Of a stretch of 64,000 nucleotides of DNA, positions 15,434 through 24,159 are shown piece after piece. Each line of letters starts with the position of its first letter. Position 1 is the stretch's first letter. The notes under the pieces are model-generated. The model made no database searches. It was not told the DNA's origin and saw only the letters and a list, made by a program, of their open reading frames with translations. The stretch lies in assembly GCF_003287285.1 (NCBI RefSeq), contig NZ_QMIG01000009.1:24332-88331 (forward strand), in the 5' to 3' direction. The translations under genes were made by a program, and so were the position numbers. This DNA is from Phytoactinopolyspora halophila (GTDB lineage Bacteria > Actinomycetota > Actinomycetes > Jiangellales > Jiangellaceae).

Positions 15434-16699
15434 GTGACTCTCGTGAACCCCGTGCCCTCCCCGACGATCCCACCTGCGGACGTGATCTGCGTCGTGGGCA
15501 TCGGCGCGGACGGCTGGCCAGGGCTGACGGATCACGCACGCGAGATCGTCGAACGGGCCGACGTGCTGGTGGGCGGTCAGCGTCACCTGGACATGGTCCC
15601 ACGCGACGATGTGACGAAGGTCTCGTGGCCGAAGCCGTTACGTGACGGGCTGCCACGCCTGTTCGCGACGCACGAGGGCCGCCGTCGGGTGGTGCTGGCC
15701 AGCGGTGATCCGCTGGTGAGTGGGGTGGGGACGACGTTGATCGAGCTCTTCGGCAGCGACGCCGTGCGCATCGTCCCGGCTGTCTCGTCGGTGGCGTTGG
15801 CACGGGCCCGGCTGGGCTGGGCCGCGGACCGTACCGAGGTGATCAGCGTCGTCGGGCGGGAGGTGCGCCGGATCGCGCGGGCACTGGCGCCGGCCCAGCT
15901 GCTGCTGATTCTCAGCTCGGACGAATCCACGCCGGCGCTGGTCGCCTCGCTGCTCACCGAGCACGGCTACGGCGCCAGCCGGGTGTGGGTGCTGGAGAAC
16001 CTGGGCGGTGCCGACGAGCGCTGCGTCAAGGGAACCGCGCGGGACTGGGGGCATCCGGAAGCTGCGCGGCTCAACGTCGTCGCGGTGGAATGCGAGCCGG
16101 ACCCCGGAACGTGGCCGCTGGCCACCGTGCCGGGCTTGCCCGACGAGGCGTTCGAGCACGACGGCCAGCTGACCAAGCGAGACATGCGGGCCAGCTGCCT
16201 CGCCCGGCTGAACCCGCTTCCCGGTCAGCTGCTGTGGGACGTGGGCGCGGGTTCGGGCAGCATCGCGATCGAATGGATGCGCGCGCACCCCTCCAACCGG
16301 GCGGTCGCGGTCGAGCCGCGTACCGAACGGGCCGGGCGTGTCACGCGCAACGCGCAACGTCTGGGCGTGCCCGGATTGCGGGTCGTCGAGGCGTCGGCGC
16401 CACGAGCGTTCACCGAGCTGGACGAGACCGACCGGGCGCCGGACGCCGTATTCGTCGGCGGCGGGGTGAGCACCCCGGGGCTGATCGACGAGTGCTGGAC
16501 CGCGCTGCGTCCGGGTGGCCGGATCGTCGCCCACGCCGTGACGCTCGAATCCGAGGCGGCGCTTGTCCGCGCGCATGCCGCCTACGGTGGCGAGCTGGTG
16601 CGGCACTCGCTGGAGCGTGCCGCACCGCTGGGTGGGCTGACCGGCTGGGAACCGGCGCGGGCCGTCACCCAGTGGAACGCGAGCAAGGAGAATCGTTGA
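15434..16699 (+). CDS. cobL: Precorrin-6Y C5,15-methyltransferase (decarboxylating)
   Basis: The 421-residue bifunctional enzyme methylates C5 and C15 and decarboxylates the C12 acetate. The N-terminal CbiE half (about residues 15-205) shows VVGIGADGWPGL, DVLVGGQRHL, and LASGDPLVSGVGTTL. The C-terminal CbiT half (about 215-421) shows QLTKRDMRASCLARL, the SAM-binding LLWDVGAGSGSIAIEW, and FVGGGVSTPGLIDECW. A second in-frame GTG lies three codons into the gene, so the start may be 15443. Overlaps cobM by TTGA. Confidence 0.95.
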   Translation: MTLVNPVPSPTIPPADVICVVGIGADGWPGLTDHAREIVERADVLVGGQRHLDMVPRDDVTKVSWPKPLRDGLPRLFATHEGRRRVVLASGDPLVSGVGTTLIELFGSDAVRIVPAVSSVALARARLGWAADRTEVISVVGREVRRIARALAPAQLLLILSSDESTPALVASLLTEHGYGASRVWVLENLGGADERCVKGTARDWGHPEAARLNVVAVECEPDPGTWPLATVPGLPDEAFEHDGQLTKRDMRASCLARLNPLPGQLLWDVGAGSGSIAIEWMRAHPSNRAVAVEPRTERAGRVTRNAQRLGVPGLRVVEASAPRAFTELDETDRAPDAVFVGGGVSTPGLIDECWTALRPGGRIVAHAVTLESEAALVRAHAAYGGELVRHSLERAAPLGGLTGWEPARAVTQWNASKENR

Positions 16700-17457
16700 C
16701 CGTCTACTTCATCGGCGCCGGTCCCGGTGCCGCCGATCTGATCACCGTGCGCGGCCGGGACCTGCTTGCCCAGTGCGGAACGTGCCTGTATCCGGGAAGC
16801 TTGACCCCCACGGAGCTGCTGGACCACTGTCCCGAAGGCGCCCACCTGATCGACACCGCCGATCTCACTCTCGACCAGATCATCGACGAGCTCGCCTCCG
16901 CCGATGCGCGGGGCGCCGACGTGGCGCGGCTGTGCTCCGGCGACCCGTCGATCTACAGCGCGGTCGCCGAGCAGATGCGCCGCCTCGACGCGGCCGGGGT
17001 GCCGTATGAGGTCGTGCCCGGGGTTCCCGCGTTCGCCGCTGCGGCGGCACTGCTGAAGCGGGAACTGACCGTGCCCGCCGTGGGCCAGAGTGTGGTGCTG
17101 ACCAGGGCGCAGGCCAGGTCGACGTCCATGCCGGAGGGGGAGGAGCTTGCCACCTTCGCGGCCAGCGGAGCGACACTCGTGCTGCACCTGGCCGTCAACC
17201 GGGTCGAACAGCTGGTGGACGAACTCGTGCCCCACTACGGGACGGACTGTCCCGCGGCCGTCGTGGCACAGGCAAGCCAGCCCGGTGAGCAGGTGATCCG
17301 CGGGACGCTGGGCGGCATCGCGCGCGCGGTCCGCGACGCGGGGATCACCCGGGCGGCGACCATCTTCGTCGGGCCGGTGCTGGCCGCCGAAGGGTTCCCC
17401 GACAGCTTCCTGTACTCGGCTGACCGTGACCGTTCGAAGCAACCGTCATCGCTGTGA
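16696..17457 (+). CDS. cobM: Precorrin-4 C11-methyltransferase
   Basis: The 253-residue tetrapyrrole methylase begins with a TTG that overlaps the cobL stop and has a GGAG site seven bases upstream. Motifs: VYFIGAGPGAADLITVRG, the CobM-specific CLYPGSLTP, RLCSGDPSIYSA, VPGVPAFAAAAA, and VLHLAVNRVEQLVDEL. It transfers a methyl group from SAM to C11, the step before C1 methylation/deacylation. Length fits the family. Confidence 0.95.
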   Translation: MTVYFIGAGPGAADLITVRGRDLLAQCGTCLYPGSLTPTELLDHCPEGAHLIDTADLTLDQIIDELASADARGADVARLCSGDPSIYSAVAEQMRRLDAAGVPYEVVPGVPAFAAAAALLKRELTVPAVGQSVVLTRAQARSTSMPEGEELATFAASGATLVLHLAVNRVEQLVDELVPHYGTDCPAAVVAQASQPGEQVIRGTLGGIARAVRDAGITRAATIFVGPVLAAEGFPDSFLYSADRDRSKQPSSL

Positions 17458-17470
17458 GTGCAGGTACGAG

Positions 17471-17502
17471 AGATCCGGAGAGGGTCTCGACGCGCCGGAT
17501 CT
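17471..17502. terminator. Hairpin between convergent cobM and cbiD
   Basis: AGATCCGG at 17471-17478 pairs with CCGGATCT at 17495-17502 around a 16-base loop, in the 47-base space between the converging stop codons. No T tract is present. It would serve both genes as a bidirectional terminator. Confidence 0.45.
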
Positions 17503-17504
17503 TC

Positions 17505-18587
17505 TCAACCACGGCCGACGACCGCGCCGGCCCGGTCGACGGCCACGACGTCGACGGTGACGGGTGCACCACGCAGCACGTCGGCAGCCGCCTCGCGTGC
17601 CCGGCGAGCGACGAGCGTGCCGAGGTCGACGCCGGCATCCTGGGCGAGCTCCAGGGCGTGAATGGCGGTGTTGGCCGCACGGATCGGATCCGCCAGCTGC
17701 GGATGCCCCGCCGTGGTGACCAGCTCGGCGAGCAATGTGAAGTCGACCTGCGAGCGCTGGGAGTGCAGATCCAGGTGCCCGGCAGCCAGTTTCGACAGTT
17801 TGGCGAATCCCCCGGCAATCGTCAGCCGGGGAAGGGGATGGCGGCGCAGGTACTTCAGCACGGCGCCGGCGAAGTCACCCATGTCGAGCAGGGCACTGTC
17901 CGGCAGCGCGTACATCTCCTGCACCACCCGTTCGGATGTGCTCCCGGTCGCGGCCGCCACGTGCGTGAGCTCCAGGGCCCGGGCGACGTCGATGCCGCGC
18001 CGGATGCTGTCGATCCAGGCCGAGCACGAGTAGGGGACGACGACACCGGTCGTGCCGAGCACGGACAGGCCATCGACGATGCCCAGCCGGGGGTTCCAGG
18101 TGTGGCGGGCCATCTCGTCGCCGTGCGGGATGGAGATCTCCACGACGACGTCCGCGCTGCCACCGTGTGCCGTCGCCACGCGTTCGATCGCCTCGCGCAT
18201 GAACTGGCGGGGCTTGGGGTTGATCGCCGGTTCGCCGACCGTGAGGGGAAGCCCCGGGCGCGTGACGGTACCCACGCCGTCACCGGCGCGGAACGTGACG
18301 CCCGAGCCCGGCTCGCCGGCGCGGACGGTCGCGACGATCAGGGCGCCGTGCGTGACGTCCGGGTCGTCGCCGGCGTCCTTGATCACTCCGGCGCTCGCCG
18401 AGTCGGCTTCCAGGCGTTCAGTGGCCAGGGCGAATGCGGGCCGCTTGCCCTTCGGGAGGACGACCTCGACTGGATCGGGGAAATCGCCGGTGAGCAGTGC
18501 GGTATATGCGGCTGTGGTGGCCGCCGTCGCGCATGCGCCGGTGGTCCAGCCGTAGCGCATGCCCTCGCTGGTCCGTTCCGTCGTCAC
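17505..18587 (-). CDS. cbiD: CbiD, cobalt-precorrin-5B C1-methyltransferase family
   Basis: The 360-residue protein starts at GTG 18587 with a GGGAG site. Motifs: RYGWTTGACATAA, VVLPKGKRPAF, VIKDAGDDPDVTHG, GVGTVTRPGL, GEPAINPKPRQFM, and FAKLSKLAAGHLDLHS. CbiD methylates C1 and removes the acyl group in the cobalt-early pathway, a task done by CobF in the oxygen-dependent pathway. No cobF is seen here although CobG and CobN are, so CbiD probably fills that step with a metal-free or cobalt substrate. It is divergent from cobK with 83 bases between. Confidence 0.93.
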   Translation of the reverse strand: MTTERTSEGMRYGWTTGACATAATTAAYTALLTGDFPDPVEVVLPKGKRPAFALATERLEADSASAGVIKDAGDDPDVTHGALIVATVRAGEPGSGVTFRAGDGVGTVTRPGLPLTVGEPAINPKPRQFMREAIERVATAHGGSADVVVEISIPHGDEMARHTWNPRLGIVDGLSVLGTTGVVVPYSCSAWIDSIRRGIDVARALELTHVAAATGSTSERVVQEMYALPDSALLDMGDFAGAVLKYLRRHPLPRLTIAGGFAKLSKLAAGHLDLHSQRSQVDFTLLAELVTTAGHPQLADPIRAANTAIHALELAQDAGVDLGTLVARRAREAAADVLRGAPVTVDVVAVDRAGAVVGRG

Positions 18588-18670
18588 TGCTCGTTCTCCC
18601 GCTCCCGGTCCATCGGCCGGGCCGGATCTCGGTCGATCTGTCGGTTCATCCGGCCTTCCTGGAGTATGAC

Positions 18671-19474
18671 GTGAACGCCGGCGCTCACGAACGTCGCGGC
18701 CCCGTTCTCGTGCTCGGGGGAACCTCGGAAGCACGTGCACTGGCCGCCGAGCTCGTGCGCCACGGGGTTCACGTGGTGTCGTCACTGGCCGGCCGGGTGC
18801 GGGCGCCGCGACTGCCCGACGGCGAGGTGCGTATCGGGGGGTTCGGTGGCGCCCGGGGACTGGCGACCTGGCTGCGGGAAACCGGCGTGCGCTGCGTCGT
18901 CGACGCCACGCATCCGTTCGCGTCGCGCATCAGCCAGTCCGCCGCGTCGGGGACCGGGGAAGCCGGTGTCCCGCTGCTGCGGTTGGAACGTGCCGGCTGG
19001 CATGCTGGTGCGGCGGATGACTGGCGGTGGGCCGGCTCGCTCGACGAGGCGGCGCAGCTTTGTGCCCGGCTGGGAACGCGGATCTTCCTGACGACGGGAC
19101 GGCAAGGCCTGGCGGCGTTCGCGGGCCTCGACCAGCCATGGTTCCTGATCCGGTGTGTCGACCCGCCGGACCCGCCGCTGCCTGCGCGCTGCGAGGTGGT
19201 GCTGGACCGGGGACCGTACACGGTCGACGGTGAGATCGACCTCATGCGCCAGCACGGGATCGACCTGCTGGTCACCAAGGACAGCGGCGGAACGTACACG
19301 GCGGCGAAACTCGACGCTGCGCGGCGGCTGGGCGTGCCCGTCGTCGTGGTGCGCCGCCCGTCCCGGCCGCGAGTCCACACGGTCGAGACGGTGGATGAGG
19401 CCGCGGCGTGGGTGCTCGCGCACGCTGGTGCGATCGGGAAGGCATCGAAGGACGAACGAGAGGACGGTATCTGA
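18671..19474 (+). CDS. cobK: Precorrin-6A reductase
   Basis: The 267-residue NADPH-dependent reductase has the Rossmann start VLVLGGTSEARALAAELV, the block VVDATHPFASRISQSA, and TKDSGGTYTAAKLDAARRLGVPVVVVRRP. It reduces precorrin-6A to precorrin-6Y. The GTG at 18671 is preceded by GGAGTATGAC; the upstream extension of the frame has no family character. The stop overlaps the bluB start (TGATG), so both are cotranslated. Confidence 0.93.
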   Translation: MNAGAHERRGPVLVLGGTSEARALAAELVRHGVHVVSSLAGRVRAPRLPDGEVRIGGFGGARGLATWLRETGVRCVVDATHPFASRISQSAASGTGEAGVPLLRLERAGWHAGAADDWRWAGSLDEAAQLCARLGTRIFLTTGRQGLAAFAGLDQPWFLIRCVDPPDPPLPARCEVVLDRGPYTVDGEIDLMRQHGIDLLVTKDSGGTYTAAKLDAARRLGVPVVVVRRPSRPRVHTVETVDEAAAWVLAHAGAIGKASKDEREDGI

Positions 19475-20139
19475 TGGTCACGGGTCCGGAACCGGTGGTC
19501 GCGAACTTCTACGATGTCGTGACACGTCGCCGGGACGTGCGGGGCGAGTTCACCGGCGCGCCTATCGCGGACGAGGTGCTGGACCGGGTCCTGGGCGCGG
19601 CGCACTCGGCCCCGAGCGTGGGGCTCAGCCAGCCATGGGACTTCGTGCTGGTGCGTGACGAGTCGACGCGGGCGACGTTTCGCGAGCACGTCATGGAGGA
19701 GCGCAAGGTGTTCGCCGATACGCTGTCCGGCGAGCGGGGAGGGACGTTCGCCAAGATCAAGATCGAGGGAATCCTCGAATCGAGCCTGGGAATCGTGGTC
19801 ACCTACGACCCCGCGCGCGGAGCTCCGGACGTGCTCGGGCGCCACGCCATCGCCGATGCCGGGCTGTACTCGGTGTGCCTGGCCATTCAGAACCTCTGGC
19901 TCGCGGCCACGGCAGAAGGATTGGGCGTGGGCTGGGTCAGCTTCTACCGCGAGGAGTTCCTCGCCTCGCTCGTCGGCCTCCCGGAAGGCGTGCGGCCCGT
20001 GGCGTGGCTGTGCCTCGGTCCGGTGTCGGAGCTCGCCTCGACCCCTGATCTGGAACGTGCCGGGTGGCGCCGTCGCCGTCCGCTCACCGAGGCCGTGCAC
20101 TACGAGCGTTACGGCGACGTGCGGGACGGTGATCGATAA
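19474..20139 (+). CDS. bluB: 5,6-dimethylbenzimidazole synthase
   Basis: The 221-residue flavoprotein cannibalises reduced FMN with oxygen to form the lower ligand of vitamin B12. The BluB signature is seen: RRDVRGEF, RVLGAAHSAPSVGLSQPWDFVLV, ILESSLGIVVTYDP, DAGLYSVCLAIQNLWLAATAEGLGVGWVSFY and RPVAWLCLGPV. The conserved Ser-Val-Gly-Leu flavin region and the Asp-Ala-Gly block separate it from general nitroreductases. Oxygen use matches the aerobic corrin route here. Coupled to cobK. Confidence 0.95.
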   Translation: MVTGPEPVVANFYDVVTRRRDVRGEFTGAPIADEVLDRVLGAAHSAPSVGLSQPWDFVLVRDESTRATFREHVMEERKVFADTLSGERGGTFAKIKIEGILESSLGIVVTYDPARGAPDVLGRHAIADAGLYSVCLAIQNLWLAATAEGLGVGWVSFYREEFLASLVGLPEGVRPVAWLCLGPVSELASTPDLERAGWRRRRPLTEAVHYERYGDVRDGDR

Positions 20140-20142
20140 GGT

Positions 20143-20169
20143 CAGGCCGAGCGTACTCCGGTCGGCCTG
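20143..20169 (+). terminator. Hairpin after bluB
   Basis: CAGGCCGA (20143-20150) pairs with TCGGCCTG (20162-20169) around 11 bases, starting three bases after the bluB stop. No T tract follows. It separates the cobalamin block from the sugar-acid cassette. Confidence 0.5.
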
Positions 20170-20246
20170 CTCGCTGACGTGCCCGTGGGCTCCGCATACC
20201 ATCGACGACGCAACTGGTTCCCCGACGGACGGGAGCGTGTGTAGGC

Positions 20247-21737
20247 ATGAGCACGGCTTCGCAGCGTCTGGGCCTCGCGTCGCTCGGGCGGGTACGAGCG
20301 GGAGGAGTCCCGGGTTACGATCCGCGAGCGATCGAGGCCGGGATCGTGCATCTCGGAGTGGGGGCATTCTTCCGCGCCCACCAGGCCGCCTACACCCACG
20401 AGCTGCTCCAGGAAGGACACCACGCCTGGGGAATCTGTGGCTTCAGCCAGCGAAGCGATACGGTGCCCGGGCAGCTGGCTCCCCAGGACGGCCTCTATAG
20501 CCTGCTGGTGCGGGACGCGATCACCGCACCACGCCTCCAGGTGATGGGCGCGCTGCGTGATGTGCGGTGCGCCGCCCACGAACCGGAGACGGTCGTCGAG
20601 AAGATCGCGGCGCCGTCCGTCCATGCCGTGACCCTGACCGTCAGCGAGAAGGGGTACCGCCAAGATCCCGCTACGAACGGCCTGCGGATCGACGACGAAG
20701 TCGCCGCCGACCTCGGTGGTCAGCCGCCGCGCACCGTCGTGGGCCAGCTGGTGCGCGGCCTCCAGCGGCGCCGCGCCGGAGGGGGCGCACCCATCGCGAT
20801 CATCTCGTGCGACAACCTCACGTCGAACGGCGCGATGTTGCGCCGATTGGTCCTCGACTTCGTCGACCGGCTGCCCGCTACCGAGCGCGGCCCGCTCGGG
20901 GACTGGATCGCCACGCAGGTTGCCTTCCCCAACACCATGGTCGACCGCATCGTGCCGGCAACCAGTGAACGGGACCGCGCCGAGGTGGAAGAGCTGATGG
21001 GCCTCCGCGACGAGGGCGTGGTGGTGGCCGAGCCGTTCACCCAGTGGGTGATCGAGGACGCCTTCACCGGAGCTCGCCCTCCCTGGGAACTCGCCGGAGC
21101 CGTTCTGACCGACGATGTCGAGCGCTACGAGCGGGTCAAGCTGCGGCTGCTGAACGCGGCGCACTCGCTGGTCGCCTACCTCGGCGTGCTGATGGGCCAC
21201 GACACCATCGCGGAGGCCGTGGCGGACGAGCGAATTCGGGGTGCCGTGCTGCGGCTGCTGAACGACGATCAGATACCGACGGTGACACCGCCCCCGGACG
21301 TTGACCTCTCCTCCTACCGCGACGAGGTGCTGCACCGGTTCGCCAACCCGGCACTGGGCCACCGCACTGCGCAGGTGGCCATGGATGGTAGCAAGAAGCT
21401 GCCACAGCGTCTCCTGGGTGCCCTCCGGCAGCGCCGCGCAGACGGGGCGCTGCCCCGTTACGGCGCCCTGTTGATCGCCGCCTGGATGCGCGCCCTCTCC
21501 GCGGAGCGCGCGGACGGCTCTATCGCCGACGTGGGGGATCCGGAAGGCGACACCGTGCGCCGCCTCCTGGCCTCCGCGCGAAACGACCACGAAGCGGTGC
21601 GCGACGTGCTGGGCATTCGCTCCGTCTTCGGGCCAGATCTGTCGGGCGACGAGGAGCTGGTCGAAGCGGTGGCCGAGTTCTACACCGCGCTTGGCCGCCA
21701 CGGGGTGGATGGCGCCCTACGGGCCGTCGGCGGGTGA
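20247..21737 (+). CDS. Mannitol dehydrogenase-family oxidoreductase, fructuronate/tagaturonate reductase-like
   Basis: The 496-residue protein belongs to the long-chain polyol dehydrogenases. Seen: the N-terminal HLGVGAFFRAHQAAYTHEL nucleotide-binding start, SCDNLTSNG, the FPNTMVDRIVP strand, FTQWVIED, and the catalytic K-x-R-L-L-N-A-A-H block (KLRLLNAAHS). These fit UxuB/UxaB-like and mannitol 2-dehydrogenases, which interconvert hexuronates or fructose with the reduced sugar acid or polyol using NAD(P)H. The neighbouring FadR-type regulator and TRAP transporter point to a sugar acid such as fructuronate. The exact substrate cannot be told. Confidence 0.85.
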   Translation: MSTASQRLGLASLGRVRAGGVPGYDPRAIEAGIVHLGVGAFFRAHQAAYTHELLQEGHHAWGICGFSQRSDTVPGQLAPQDGLYSLLVRDAITAPRLQVMGALRDVRCAAHEPETVVEKIAAPSVHAVTLTVSEKGYRQDPATNGLRIDDEVAADLGGQPPRTVVGQLVRGLQRRRAGGGAPIAIISCDNLTSNGAMLRRLVLDFVDRLPATERGPLGDWIATQVAFPNTMVDRIVPATSERDRAEVEELMGLRDEGVVVAEPFTQWVIEDAFTGARPPWELAGAVLTDDVERYERVKLRLLNAAHSLVAYLGVLMGHDTIAEAVADERIRGAVLRLLNDDQIPTVTPPPDVDLSSYRDEVLHRFANPALGHRTAQVAMDGSKKLPQRLLGALRQRRADGALPRYGALLIAAWMRALSAERADGSIADVGDPEGDTVRRLLASARNDHEAVRDVLGIRSVFGPDLSGDEELVEAVAEFYTALGRHGVDGALRAVGG

Positions 21738-21741
21738 TCCT

Positions 21742-22470
21742 ATGGCGTCTGAATCGCTGCACCTCCGTGTAGCCGACTCGCTCGGGCGTCGTGTCGCCGG
21801 CTACGAACTCCCGGCCGGCAGCGTGGTGAGCCTGGCGGAGTTGGAGAAGGAGTACGGGATCTCCCGGACCGTCGCTCGCGAGGCCATGAGGTTGCTGGAA
21901 TCGTTGGGCATGCTCGAGGCTCGCCGCCGTGTCGGGCTCATCGTCACGGACGAATCCCAATGGAATGTGCTGAGCCCGCAGGTCATCGAGTGGCGCCTGG
22001 CAGGGGCGGGCCGGGACGCCCAGCTCCGTTCGCTGCTCGACCTTCGTATCGCCGTCGAACCGATGGCCGCACGTGGGGCCGCTCTGCACGCGTCGCCGGA
22101 CGATCGCCAGCGGCTCGTGGATCTCGCTCGCCGGCTTCGCGAGCTGGGTGAGCAGGGCCTGGGCGAGACAGATGAATACCTGATGACCGACGTCGCGTTC
22201 CATGAAACGCTTCTACACGTCAGCGGAAACGAGATGCTCGCCGCGCTCGACCAGGTCGTGCGGTCGGTGCTCGTGGGCCGCACCCGGCTCGGCTTGTCGC
22301 CGGCGGTCCCGGTCGCCGAAGTGATCGACTACCACGAAACCACCGCACGGGCGATCGTGGAGCGTATGCCGGAGGCTGCCGAGCTGTACTCGCGTCAGCT
22401 CGTGGTGCGGGTTCGAGCGGAGTTTTCCCTGCCCGATCCACCGGGCGACGCGGGCCGCACGGCTCCGTGA
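21742..22470 (+). CDS. FadR-subfamily GntR transcriptional regulator
   Basis: The 242-residue protein has an N-terminal winged helix (VADSLGRRVAGYELPAGSVVSLAELEKEYGISRTVAREAMRLLESLGMLEARRRVG) and an all-helical FCD ligand domain with the metal-binding pattern: Asp and His in the LLDLRIAVEPMAARGAA and DVAFHETLLHVSGN helices, then DYHETTARAIVE. FCD regulators in such clusters bind hexuronates or other small acids. The ATG follows the dehydrogenase stop by four bases, so it is probably cotranscribed and autoregulates the cassette. Confidence 0.92.
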   Translation: MASESLHLRVADSLGRRVAGYELPAGSVVSLAELEKEYGISRTVAREAMRLLESLGMLEARRRVGLIVTDESQWNVLSPQVIEWRLAGAGRDAQLRSLLDLRIAVEPMAARGAALHASPDDRQRLVDLARRLRELGEQGLGETDEYLMTDVAFHETLLHVSGNEMLAALDQVVRSVLVGRTRLGLSPAVPVAEVIDYHETTARAIVERMPEAAELYSRQLVVRVRAEFSLPDPPGDAGRTAP

Positions 22471-22537
22471 TGTCTCTCCCATCGCGCAAAAGAGAGTACT
22501 TGTGTGCTCGTGCGGGTGGTGGCACTATGGCCTGTAC

Positions 22538-22548
22538 TGGTCCGACGG
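22538..22548 (+). promoter_or_regulatory. Possible FadR-type operator upstream of the TRAP genes
   Basis: TGGTCCGACGG in the 142-base gap before the TRAP binding-protein gene matches ten of eleven positions (counting wildcards) of the TNGTNNNACNA consensus known for FadR-type GntR regulators. A short motif of this kind occurs by chance, so support is weak. Confidence 0.25.
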
Positions 22549-22612
22549 GACCCCAATAACCTGGCCAGATGACGCTAAAACTGCACGCCCGGCTCTCTCG
22601 GGAGGAACGAGC

Positions 22613-23611
22613 ATGCAACGGCGCAGAGTGACACTGATACTATCAATCGGCGTAACCGCGGCTCTGGGGCTGGCCGCGTGCGACAACGGCTCGGCCGGTG
22701 AGGAGACCTACGAGCTCCGTTTCAACCACGTACTCTCCGAATCCGAGCCGTTTCACGAGGGATTCCTCTCCTGGGCCGAAGCCGTCGAGGAGCGCACCGA
22801 CGGCGGCCTGACCATCGAGGTGTACCCCTCCGCCGAACTCGGCGTGGAGGAAGACATCATCGAGCAGATCCAGGACGGCGCCGCCATCGGGCAGAACACC
22901 GATGCCGCACGGCTGGGGCAGTACGTGGAGGACGTGGCCGTCGTCAACGGCCCATACTTCGTCGAAAGCCTCGACGAAGTCGAGGCCCTGCGCGAGAGCG
23001 AGACGATGCAGGGCTATCTGGACGAACTCGAGGACCAGGGGCTGAAGGTCATCTCGTTCAACTGGGTGCAGACGCACCGGCACTTCTTCACGAACCAGGA
23101 GATCAACACCCCCGAAGACCTGAACGGCCTGCGAGTCCGCACACCAGGCGCGCCGATCTGGCAGGAGTCGATCCGGGCGCTCGGCGCATCGCCAGTGGCC
23201 ATGGACTTCGGCGAGGTGTATCCCGGCCTCCAGCAAGGCGCCATCGATGGGGCAGAACTGGTCTACGCGAACATTCCCGCGGGAAGCCTCCACGAGGTCG
23301 TGTCCCACGCCACCGAGACCGGTCACATCCTGCTGGTCAATTTCGAGGTGGTCAGCGCCGAGTGGTTCAACTCGCTGCCCGACGAGTACCAGGAGATCCT
23401 CGTCGAGGAGGCCGACCGTGCCGGGCGCGAGACGTCCCAGGTCATGGAGGAGGAAATCGCAGAGATCAAGGACGAGCTGGTCGACCAGGGCATGACCATC
23501 AACGAGGACCCGGACGTCGAGGCGTTCCGCGAAGCCGGGGAGGCCGCCTACGACGCCCTCGGGCTCACCGAGGTCAGGGACCAGATCTGGTCGGAGATCG
23601 GCAAGGAATGA
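22613..23611 (+). CDS. dctP: TRAP transporter substrate-binding lipoprotein (DctP)
   Basis: The 332-residue protein has a lipobox LAAC near residue 22 and the DctP fold markers: RFNHVLSESEPFHEGFLSWAEAVEERTDGGL, EVYPSAELG, and LNGLRVRTPGAPIWQESIRALGASPVAMDFGEVYPGLQQGAIDGAE split over the usual spacing, whose Arg binds the ligand's carboxylate. GGAGGAACGAGC precedes the ATG. A lipoprotein anchor, rather than a free periplasmic protein, is expected in a Gram-positive organism. With dctQ and dctM it forms a sodium-coupled importer for an organic acid. Confidence 0.93.
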   Translation: MQRRRVTLILSIGVTAALGLAACDNGSAGEETYELRFNHVLSESEPFHEGFLSWAEAVEERTDGGLTIEVYPSAELGVEEDIIEQIQDGAAIGQNTDAARLGQYVEDVAVVNGPYFVESLDEVEALRESETMQGYLDELEDQGLKVISFNWVQTHRHFFTNQEINTPEDLNGLRVRTPGAPIWQESIRALGASPVAMDFGEVYPGLQQGAIDGAELVYANIPAGSLHEVVSHATETGHILLVNFEVVSAEWFNSLPDEYQEILVEEADRAGRETSQVMEEEIAEIKDELVDQGMTINEDPDVEAFREAGEAAYDALGLTEVRDQIWSEIGKE

Positions 23612-24159
23612 CCGGGACCGGCGGGGCGAGCGGAGCAGACGGTCGCGGCGACGGAGTGCAGAACGGCGAGGTACGGACAGAGCCGGGACCCTACGGGATG
23701 CTCGGACGGGTGGAGCTGCGGTTCGCCCAGATGTGCGTCGCGCTGATAGCCGTGCTCGTACTGGTCTCGGCGCTCGCGCGCACCGTTGGCCAGCCGGTTG
23801 CGTGGGCGGTGGACCTGGCCACGTTCTTCCTCGCGTGGGGAGTGTTCGTGGGCGCAGACGTGGCGTGGCGGCACAACCGGATGGTGAGCATCGATGTGCT
23901 CGTCGAGCGGCTGTCGCCGCGGGTGCGCAGTTGGTTGCAGCTCGTCAATCACTTGCTGATCGCGCTGTTCCTCCTGGCCTTCGTCGTGCTCGGGACGAGA
24001 CTCGCTTACACCACCGCCGACCGAAGCTTCGACGGTCTGCCCTGGCTGAGCTACACCTGGGTGACCCTCGCCGTCCCCACCGGCTGCCTGCTCATGCTGT
24101 ACACCACGGCACACCGGATCAGGCACACGATGGACGTGCTGCGGCGGAGTGTCACGTGA
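23608..24159 (+). CDS. dctQ: TRAP transporter small membrane subunit (DctQ)
   Basis: The 183-residue protein has four membrane segments after a polar N-terminus of about 30 residues that is longer than usual. The W-x-x-x-x-x-x-V-G-A-D-V-A-W-R-H-N-R-M-V-S-I-D-V block, split as VFVGADVAWRHNRMVSIDV, is the DctQ signature between segments two and three. ATGA overlap with dctP and GTGA overlap with dctM show one operon. Confidence 0.9.
   Translation: MTGTGGASGADGRGDGVQNGEVRTEPGPYGMLGRVELRFAQMCVALIAVLVLVSALARTVGQPVAWAVDLATFFLAWGVFVGADVAWRHNRMVSIDVLVERLSPRVRSWLQLVNHLLIALFLLAFVVLGTRLAYTTADRSFDGLPWLSYTWVTLAVPTGCLLMLYTTAHRIRHTMDVLRRSVT

Noticed and set aside
18769..20367. A 532-codon minus-strand frame over cobK and bluB
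   Set aside because: cobK and bluB on the plus strand have unmistakable motifs; the antisense product is Arg/Pro/Ser-rich noise.
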